From Chelonoidis abingdonii (taxonomy: Eukaryota; Chordata; Testudines; Testudinidae): DNA of 64,000 nucleotides. The notes under the pieces were generated by a model, which saw only the letters and a list, made by a program, of their open reading frames with translations, made no database searches and was not told the origin of the DNA. Shown piece after piece: positions 56,096-64,000 of the stretch. The position numbers and the translations under genes were made by a program. The stretch covers positions 56,889,315-56,953,314 of the forward strand of contig NC_133771.1 of assembly GCF_003597395.2 (NCBI RefSeq), written 5' to 3'. Each line of letters begins with the position of its first letter. The first letter of the stretch is position 1.

Positions 56096-57372
56096 CCCAG
56101 ATCCACAAAGAGACTGAGACTTTGCAGTGCCTAGGGCCATGTACTTTGGTATAACTATGTCTCCCTGGGGTGTGAAAAATCCACACCACCAACCTTAACC
56201 CCCTTCCTATGTAGACAATGGTATGATGGTGGGGGAGCTTCTCCCACCAACATAGCTACTGCCTCTCGCAGAGGTGGAATTATTAAGCCGATGGGAGAGA
56301 TCTCTGACCTGCCCTAACTTTAAGGAGCATAGCCACCCAATGGAATCCACAAACCCTGGGTTATATACCTATGGTTCCTATACAATGCTTGACGAGAGAG
56401 AGGCATCTGAGAATGTGATCCACAAAAACCATCATGTTATGCATGGAGCCACGTAAGCTAGCCAATAGCTGAGGCCGAGGACAGAGGTGTTCCCAAAAAA
56501 AGTGTTAAGTGTTAAATGTTTACAAAAATGTTTCCTCTTCTCTCTGACATGGTGGACTTTCTGCCCCAAAATTACACTACTCCTCGTGTGGGAGATGCCT
56601 GTCTGTGTGTGGGTTCCACTGCTGGAAAGCCCTGTCTTGGAGTTGGACACATTAGGCACCTAAGTCCACACGAAACATTTGTGGGAGGAGTAAGGGAGGC
56701 TGTCTTTCAACCTTTAGCCCAGTGGTTAGGATGTAAGAGATCCTTGTTCAATTTGCCCCTCTGCCTGGTGAGGTTCAAATTCCTTTGAAAGGATGTCTCA
56801 CCTCTCAGCTGAGTTCCCTACTCACTGGACTATAGATATATTTGTACTAGTTCTCTGGTCCAATGCCTATTTAATTACCGGTATATAAAGAAAGTGGAAC
56901 AGCTTCAACAAGAGAGAATGAAAGCAACCCACAACAGAGGCACTGACCTGAGAGATGGCACAGACTTGTTTAAATCACTTTTCCTCATCAAGCGAAGGGG
57001 GGAATTGAACTGGGATCTCCCCAATCCTGGCTGAGTTCCCTTACCACTGGGTTAAAAGTTACAAGGAAAGCTGCCTTCCCCTTAGCTATTTTGTATGGAG
57101 TTGAGCATGTTTAAAGCTAATAGATCAGCCTTGGAGGCAAGGTACATGTTGCCCTGCCTAACTTCACCTGGTTTGAGGATCATACTGTGGCTCAGGCTAG
57201 CACTGTGTGGGCTCAGAGGCAGACACACAGGTGCCTAAGGGACTTTTACAATGCAAATTTAGATACCAAGTGGTTTTAGGTGCCTACTGGGTTGAGCTGG
57301 CATTTTGTGGATCACAGTGGTGCCTAAATCAAGGATTTAAGTGCCTAAGTCCCTTTGTGGATCTGGACCTTA
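56096..57372. mobile_element. large non-coding element with GGCCCAGATCCACAAAG ends (probable)
   Basis: Left 'aggcccagatccacaaagagac' and right 'gtccctttgtggatctggacctta' are inverted ends 1.28 kb apart. Inside, 'agcccagtggttaggatg' with 'gatccttgttcaatttgccc', and the antisense-looking 'gaattgaactgggatctcc' with 'ccactgggtta', form inverted tRNA-like patches. At 56140-56275 there is a segment of the GTAGAC MITE type. I found no target duplication. The unit may be composite. Confidence 0.45.
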
Positions 57373-57539
57373 GCGCTGTGCATTAAAGGCTTCATTCTGA
57401 TCTTGTATCTCCAAACACGGGTGCTAGGGTTCAGGGATTAAGAGCAGTATTGTTGTCCTTCAGGAAGAATGCTCTGGTCAGATATAGATATCCAATGTGC
57501 ATAGGCTGAAAGAGCACTATAATGGTTTTTGCTCATGGA

Positions 57540-58156
57540 GAGCATTGCCTAGTGGTCAGGGCTCAGTCTCTTCAAATTGTAGTGGGGACCCTCCCACTCC
57601 ACCATGCTCTGGCCTCGAGCCCTGTGAGGGCTATCAAAGGTATGACAGCCAGGGGCTCCTTAAGGCTGCCTTCCCTTGGCCACTTCTTACCATCCATTTA
57701 TGGCAGGGGATCAGGTCACCACTTGGCACCTCCTTGTGGCCATGTGTGGCATCAGCTTCCTCTCTCTGGGCACTGCAGTGGATGCCTTCTCCTATGGCTT
57801 GATCCTCAGCCTGTCTCTCCCCTGCCAGGGGAGGCCCTAAACAAAACAAGGGGAATTAACATAAAAAATTGAGTCCATGTGGGGGAGGGAGGGAATGCCT
57901 CACTCTCAGGGTGTAGCTGAAGCACGTCCTCCCTTCCCTCAGTTCTTGTAGGGAGAGATCCTGCCTTTCCTCAGCTCTTTTCTCAGGAGCTGCAAGTTGC
58001 AGATCTGCTCTCTTCCCTGGTCTGCTGCCAAGTGAGCTGTTCTGCTTTCTTTTCCCTCCTCTTCCAGTCTTTGCAATCTTGCAGGTGTGGCAGGGTGGGG
58101 CTGGCTGAGCCCAGAGCAGCACCTTAACCACTTGTTGCCCGGTATACCCCATCACA
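57540..58156 (-). mobile_element. possible LTR-like fragment
   Basis: On minus the unit begins TGTGATGGGGTATACCGGGC at 58156, in the style of the TGTGACAGGG end at 7420. The interior is moderately GC-rich with overlapping frames at 57497-57872 and 57856-58164. No matching far end was found, so the left limit is approximate and the class is uncertain. Confidence 0.35.
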
Positions 58157-58909
58157 AGCACCAAAATGAGGTATGATTGGACTTAAAGTGAAAGTTTTGA
58201 GATCTGCACAACAGTTTATTTGCAAACTCCCATCTGAAAATAATGTACCAGGAGAACATTTCATGTATTTCATACAATCCCTAGCCTCCTTGGGGGAAAA
58301 AAAATACACATAAGCCTCCTGTGATGCATAGTCAATCGAAAGATGTCTGTTTATGTGAGATTTTTTTTTAGATATCATTGAGTTGTCTCAGAAATCAAAA
58401 TATAGTGCCAGATTCTGATGTGAGTTACATTGATGCAACTCTTCTGAAGTCAATAGGCCCACACAATGCACAGTGACATGAAGTAGATTTATGACACTCC
58501 CTGGGATACTGTGTGTACACAGACAATGAATGCATTATGCTCCTCATTATGTAGGTTCTGGGAACTATATCCTGGATAATAAACCTCCTGTATTAAGAAA
58601 TCCAAATATAATGTAAGTAACCTAACATAAATTAATTGTATTCTTCACGGTATTGCACTTCTCAAAACGTCATGTATCATGAGGATGTAAATTACTTTGG
58701 CGAGATATAAGAAGAGGTTGCAGCAGTTTCTATTTGTAGCATTATGTCTCACTGAAGTGAAAGTATATTAGACTTTGAATTTTCAACTGAAGCAGGTCAC
58801 AGACAAAAAGAGAGCAAGTGATATGCCTTTCACTCCAGTGAGAAAAGCTGATTCCATGCCACAAACTGCATACTGTTACTATATATATTGGTCAGGTATA
58901 TAATATTAA
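58157..58909. other. unassigned; MITE-like words near 58410-58470
   Basis: 'gccagattctgatgtgagttacattgatgcaactc' with 'gaagtcaataggccc' recalls a palindromic MITE. No gene is supported. Confidence 0.4.
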
Positions 58910-59092
58910 GAATCATAGAATAGAATATCAGGTTGGAAGGGACCTCAGGAGGTCATCTAGTCCAATTCCCTGCTCAAAGCAGGAGCAAACCCCCAGACAG
59001 ATTTTTGCCCCATATCTTTAGATGGCCCCCTCAAGGATTGAACTCACAACCCTGGGTTTAGTAGACCAATGCTCAAACCACTAACTTATAAT
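58910..59092 (-). mobile_element. tRNA-derived SINE with CR1-like tail (cryptodiran type)
   Basis: On minus it begins inside the tRNA-like head (GTGGTTTGAGCATTGG, A-box region, about 59067-59084). The B-box-like GAGTTCAATCC follows at 59035-59045, then a unique body ('ggggcaaaaatctgtctggg'). The CR1-like tail is 'ctagatgacctcctgaggtcccttccaacctgatattctattctatgattctt'. The first dozen or so bases of the head are missing. This head-body-tail layout is that of the pol III SINE known from cryptodiran turtles and is the main support for the organism call. Confidence 0.85.
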
Positions 59093-59194
59093 TTGAAGCT
59101 GCAGAAATCACATATATGATATGAAAATTGGGTATAAATAGTTACACTATTGTTATAAACAAGAAGAAACCTACCTGCCCATCTTTATTTTGCC

Positions 59195-59345
59195 CCTCAC
59201 TCAGTGTGACCATGGGGAAGATGCTTAACTTCCCTGAGCCTCATCTTCAAAGTGAAGCTAATACTACTAATGCACCTTTATACAGTGCTTTGAGACCTTC
59301 TGATGAAAGGTACTATATAATTTAAGTGAACTTATTATTATTAAT
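59195..59345 (+). repeat. MIR SINE
   Basis: 'gtgaccatggggaagatgcttaacttccctgagcctcatcttcaaagtgaagctaatac' followed by 'cagtgctttgagaccttctgatgaaaggtactatataa' is a sense MIR core and 3' region. Confidence 0.75.
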
Positions 59346-59623
59346 TATTTAGAGCTAAATATTTGCCAGTCCTTATGCAGCTGTACATTTGTGAGACAAG
59401 ATGAGTAAAGCCCTCTTCTTTGTAAGCCCACAGAAGAGATGCCCAGAATCACAGTACCTGCACCCCAGGAGGTAACGGGCTGCTACTGAGTTGCTTCCCT
59501 CAGAAGCACCTCTCTAAAAGGGAGGCAGGAAAAGGAGAAAAGTAGGTGGGGCATTAGCATCACCCTCTACATACTGGTCAGAGGGGTTTGCCAGCTATAG
59601 AGCTGCAGGGATAAGCTGCCCCT

Positions 59624-59898
59624 TACACTCTGTCTAGACTAGGAAAACGAAGTGTACTTAGCCAACATATTAGCTAATACATGTTAACTGAGACATTTTC
59701 CGATATCACCAATTGTCTAGTATAGACAAAGACCGTGGTATTTAACCACACTTCTAGGATTTATCATTAGCTAACACATTCTTAAACAACCACCATTCTC
59801 TAAAGTAGATGCAATGTAGGGTTGAACAATGTCTCAACATGTTAGCTAGTATGTTTGCTAATTATATTTCATTTTCCCAGGCTAGATAGGGCCTTAAA
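59624..59898. mobile_element. MITE with TCTAGACTAGG-type ends
   Basis: Left 'ctgtctagactaggaaaac' and right 'ttttcccaggctagataggg' are inverted ends. The interior is AT-rich with many TTAGCTA words and no frame. Confidence 0.55.
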
Positions 59899-59989
59899 GG
59901 GGTGTGGGAGGTTATTATTTGTGCTACATTACACCTTTCCTCTGCTAACATAGTTCCATTAAGGACCTTATGACAGTGACAGCAGCTCT

Positions 59990-60240
59990 AAAGGTATGTC
60001 TACACTGCAAGTGCTACAGCAGCAGTGCTGAACCATAGTGTAGACACTTACTACAGCAATAGATGTGTTTTCCCATCGAGTGTAGTTTATCCACCCCTCC
60101 AAGAATTCTTCCATCCACGTAGCTGCATCTACAGTGGGGGTCAGGTAAACATAACTATGTCACATAGGGCATTAAGTTTCTCACAGCCCTGAGAAATTTA
60201 TGGAGGTTGACCTAAGTGTCAGTGTTGACCAGCTTAAGTG
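59990..60240. mobile_element. MITE with GTCTACACTGCAA-type end
   Basis: Left 'aaggtatgtctacactgcaag' is a recognisable end. 'accatagtgtagacac' and 'catctacagtggggg' are internal inverted words. The right end is unclear. Confidence 0.45.
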
Positions 60241-60429
60241 ATATCAGGGCTGGGACTGTCCCTGTTCCAGAGAATCATAGAGTCATAATGGTATGCTTCT
60301 AACATCCATCTCTCCCTGATGCTGAGCAGAACTCTGGCACATGAGAGAATCTGCTCTAAATATACATTTATTTGGCTGTGTGATCAGTGAGGTTTTTTTG
60401 TCTCCTGTTTAAAAACTGTAAAATGTTAA

Positions 60430-61060
60430 ACTCATAGATTTCAAGGCCAGAAGTAACTATTGTGGTCACCTAGTCTGATCTCCTGTAAAACATCAGCCAT
60501 GGAAGTTCCCCAAAATAATTCCTAGGACGTACCTTTTTGAAAAACCTCCAACTTTGATTTAAAAAAAATTGTCATTGATGGATTCTCCATCAAGACCCTG
60601 GGTAAGTTGTTCCAGTTGTTAATTACCCTCACTGATAAAAATGTATGAAGTATGTTATACCTTATTCTACTAAACTGAAGAGCTCATTATTAAATATTTG
60701 TTCCCCATGTAGATACTTACAGACTATCATCAAGTCATCCTTAACCTTCTCTTTGTTAAACTGAATAGATTGAGCTCCTAGAGCCTATCACTGTAAGGGC
60801 ATGTATTCTAATCCTTTAATCAGTCTCATGGATCTTCTCTGAATCCTCTCCAATTTATCAATATCCTTCTTGAATTGTAAACACCAGAACAGGACACAGT
60901 ATTCTTGCAGCTGTCACGCGAATGCCAAATATAGAGGTAAAATAACTTTCCTACTCAAGACTCCCCTGTTTATGCATCCAAGCATTGCATTAGCCCTTTA
61001 GGCCTCTGGGAGTTCATGTTCAGCTGATTACCCACCACTGCCCCCAAAATATGCCAAAAA
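60430..61060 (-). mobile_element. CR1 LINE 3' region, antisense
   Basis: It starts with 'ctcatagatttcaaggccagaagtaactattgtggtcacctagtctga' (antisense CR1 3' end). It continues through 'gatcttctctgaatcctctccaatttatcaatatccttcttg' to 'gggagttcatgttcagctgattacccaccac'. This is the same layout as 43310-44405 but shorter. Both are 3'-anchored, 5'-truncated insertions. Confidence 0.9.
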
Positions 61061-62139
61061 AAAAATCACTGCAGTGTTTTACTTGATATTATAAACAGAA
61101 AAAATCAGGGCTGTAAACTGTTAGTTTTTCTCATCAACCGTAATTCACACATTTTGTACACTTTATATATGGCATACAATTTAGCATTATATAGCTCAGT
61201 GGTGTCAGACACATTAGCTTGCTTGATGTATTCACATGACTCATGAGGCATAGTCAGAGTCAGCAGTATCTAAGAAAGTTTCTTGCCTCTTTGATTGTGA
61301 AGAAAGCCTTCCAATTGTAAACCAAGTGTCACCGAAGTATTGTCATCTTCCTAAGTCTGCAGACCACCTGAAATAATGACTCTGAGCTTCAATCACTGTG
61401 AAGGTTGAACTCGAAAAGGTGTTAACTCTAAAACCTAATGATGATGCTGATGCTGTTATAATGACCTTCGGAACAGATGGTAATCCATCACAGACCCTAA
61501 CATACACTGTTCACATATGTCTTGATCTAACACCCATTGAAGACAATGAAATTCTTTCCATTGACTTCAATAAGGGAGTTTGAGTCAGACTCTAAATGAA
61601 CTACCACCACCTAACAACTATTCTGCCCTTCGCTCTGCACCCACTCCAGTCTCATTCACATGTATTCCCCTCCATGCTGTGCATATCTGGCCTGAAAATG
61701 TTTAATAATAATATAACAGTTACAGGATTGTATTGCTCCTCTCCTTGTCATTTGGAAGAAAACATAAGGAAAAGCTACTGCTATTCTGCAGCCTTAGACA
61801 AACCCTCCATTTTTAATTTCCACAAAGAACTTATGACCTCATCTTTTTAAGCCCCTGGCAATATGCTCTTTAACAGGGGTCCCTTATGCTAGGGATACTT
61901 GTAAATAATGGTAACATTTGACAGATTGCTCAGGTTGGTCACAGGGAAAATATCAGTTTTCAAAGTTTCTTCTAGCTCATAATAAATCTGTACAAATTAT
62001 TTATATAATCTGAATAAATGATTACCAAAGCTTATGCCTATTTTGTGAAGAGTAAAGCTAATAAAAATGATCATAAAACTCTGAACACAGAAACATGTGT
62101 ATAAACTGGTCATGAATACATTCATGAGAACTGAACATG
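61061..62139. other. unassigned; MITE-like words near 61540-61590
   Basis: 'cacccattgaagacaatgaaattctttccattgacttcaat' is a small palindromic MITE remnant. The frames at 61398-61583 and 61596-61850 are not supported as genes. Confidence 0.4.
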
Positions 62140-62350
62140 AATAAATATAGGCTAGAAATTAGAAGGTTTCTAAACATCAAAGGAATGAGGTTCTGGAACA
62201 GTCTTCCAACAGGAATACTGGGGGCTAACGACTTAACTGGTTTTAAGATTGAACTTGATATGCTTATGAAAGGAATTGTATGAAGTGGTTACCTGTAATA
62301 GCAGGGAACTGGACTCAGTAATTCAGGTGATTCCATCCAATCCTACGTCC
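62140..62350 (+). mobile_element. CR1-like LINE 3' fragment
   Basis: 'ggctagaaattagaaggtttctaaacatcaaagg' with 'ttctggaacagtcttccaacagg' matches the decayed C-terminal CR1 coding block. 'gggaactggactcagtaattcaggtgattccatccaatcctacg' matches its 3' end. Confidence 0.65.
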
Positions 62351-64000
62351 TGTTTTAACATAAACACTGTATTATTAATATTACCCCCATATTTTTGCCT
62401 TCTACTGAATATCTTGTAATGGTAATGTATAACATTGATTTAATTAATGTGTTATTTCTATCACAACTGAAATACTACTAAACTCAACACTGAAAATATA
62501 AATAAGAACAGATTCCTTTTAACACAGCTAGACTCTTTACATGACTCTTTTATTGTTTGCCACATAGGTTAGAAATAACAAGCAAAATCTCTACCATAAA
62601 GAGCCACAAATGAGCCTGATCACCCAGCATCAACACAGAGAGTACTTGTTTACAAAATAGTAATGTGATCTCTCTGTAGTTTGATTCTTCAGCACAATAT
62701 TAAGCATTATTGGGTATTTTATATACTCTCCTTTTCACTCTCAACAAACACAGCAAAAGTGTTTTGTAACAGAAGCAACAATCAGAGCAGAGAATAATGA
62801 CCAATACTCTCATGTCCAGATCATCTCCTTATGTGGAGAAAAACAATAGGAAGCAGGAAAGAGGGTAAGAAATTATTCTGTGGAATTGGCAATAAAGCTG
62901 GTCAGAAAACACTTAATTTCAAAATGTTTCCACAAAAACAAAGAGAATTTTTTACAAATATTTTCCTCCTTTTTGACCAACGCTAATTTATTTGCAATCA
63001 TTCCCTCAGGGGGGACTGACTTGGGAAGGAATAGAGTTGAAAGGAAGTGCAACCTTCCACCTCTATTCATCCTGGGAAAGGAAACCCTAGATCTCACAAG
63101 TAGGGCGAAGTCATCCCATGTTGCCCTCCTCCCCTTGGCAGCATGCATGTAGCAGAAACGCATAGAATTAACTCCAGATCAACTTTCTACAGGGAAATCT
63201 ACAAGTTTAGTCAGAGATGAAGCCATGGAAAGTTGTTAGTCTTCTGCGCTGATGTTTCTGTTCCCCAAATTTGTGTGAGGTCCTGACTTCCTGCAATTCT
63301 TGTAGAGGAGCTTCTGTAGAGACCCTGGCAGGGAAAGAGACAATACTATGAATCAAGTGCTCCTTGCACAGGTGTGTGTCCCTCAGCTAACAGTAGGGGA
63401 GGAATGTTCTGTTCCATAGTTTGTTGACGTTATGTATAAACAAACATGGGTTCCCACAACTTTAATAACAATGGACTTGTACCATCCTGTACCATATGGG
63501 AATTACCAAGCAGGGGCCAGGAAACTCCTTGAGTTTCAATCCCTTACTTTTTCTGCAGCTCATTTCCTCAGATGGCAGGGGTTATCTTCCCCATACTTTG
63601 TGAGACAGGCTCTCAAATCCCATTCATGGCTCGAGATCCATGTATATCCTCTTCATAGCTGCCCAAGTCAGCCCTTTCCCATTCCATAGCAGCACAGTTG
63701 CTTCCAGAGCCATATTTCCCTTCTATCATGATTGATCTCTGCTCCCAAACTCCTATCAGGGGATAAATCATCAAATAGTCAGAATAAGATAATATTAAGG
63801 AGATCGGTAATATCTTATGTTTCCCAGACCCCAAGAAATATGAAGAAGTGGTCATCCTCCCTCACCTCATTTCTTTCTCTTCTGCTGTGCTCCAGCTCTG
63901 TGCTGTAGCTGCAGAAGTACATCTGTGGGATCATGCCATGGAGTCATTACTCCCTTCTTCCATAGCTCCAGCTTAGATGCATCTGACTGTCTATTGTGCA
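62351..64000. other. mostly unassigned sequence to window end
   Basis: Apart from the MITE at 62893-62985, no gene or element is recognised. A pyrimidine tract with CTCCAG at 63868-63895 looks like a splice acceptor, but the downstream frame is short and unsupported. Confidence 0.4.
62893..62985. mobile_element. short MITE with TAGAGCTGG-type ends, 93 bp
   Basis: Left TAAAGCTGGTCAGAAAACAC and, on minus, right TAGCGTTGGTCAAAAAGGAG are inverted ends of the family seen at 3807, 5764 and 34014. This is the only copy here with both ends visible. Confidence 0.55.

Noticed and set aside
58910..59092. A functional tRNA gene
   Set aside because: The A and B boxes are degenerate and continue into a CR1-like tail, so this is a SINE and not a tRNA.
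1..64000. CRISPR array, operons, bacterial or phage genes
   Set aside because: No regularly spaced short repeats and no dense coding; composition and repeats are those of a vertebrate nuclear genome.

Overview
The window looks like nuclear DNA from a vertebrate, most probably a turtle and probably a cryptodire. It is AT-rich and I can support no protein-coding gene of the host. It is filled with transposable elements of sauropsid type: many CR1 LINE fragments, a tRNA-derived SINE with a CR1-like tail of the kind known from cryptodiran turtles, hAT-type MITEs with intact 8-bp target duplications, Penelope-like elements, and LTRs with short target duplications. The species call is inference from repeat content recalled from memory; no database was searched. 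The window is best read as intergenic or deep intronic sequence.

Layout. 1-13 kb: the end of one LTR (1-139), an old Penelope-like 3' end (2484-2910), old SINE and MITE remnants, and an LTR-like unit (7420-8094). 13-24 kb: a second copy of the first LTR family interrupted by an assembly gap, a purine-rich tract, a pogo/Tigger-like element (16880-17665), an old CR1, and three hAT elements with perfect 8-bp target duplications (21819-22531, 22940-23272, 23471-23694). 26-34 kb: a CR1 with a hAT MITE nested inside it, a tandem duplication, a hybrid-looking hAT MITE, a third LTR with a gap, a Penelope tail folded into a 63-bp perfect inverted repeat, a 712-bp hAT element, and a MIR. 36-47 kb: another hAT MITE, an L2-like reverse transcriptase remnant (40240-40912), a long antisense CR1 3' region, a compact palindromic hAT MITE, a Penelope insertion carrying a recognisable hammerhead ribozyme core, and a complete solo LTR with a 5-bp duplication (47154-47804). 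49-64 kb: more copies of the hAT family, a Penelope fragment nested in an LTR-like unit, palindromic MITEs, a cryptodire-type SINE, and a further antisense CR1.

The most informative signal is the Penelope-like set. Three insertions share a 3' tail, and in one of them (46903-46939) that tail holds a full hammerhead core. Two of the insertions begin with an inverted copy of their own tail and have 13-bp flanking duplications, one exact and one with two mismatches. The long open frames in the window fall in repeats, purine-rich tracts or assembly gaps and are not treated as genes. Stretches with no recognised content are listed as such.
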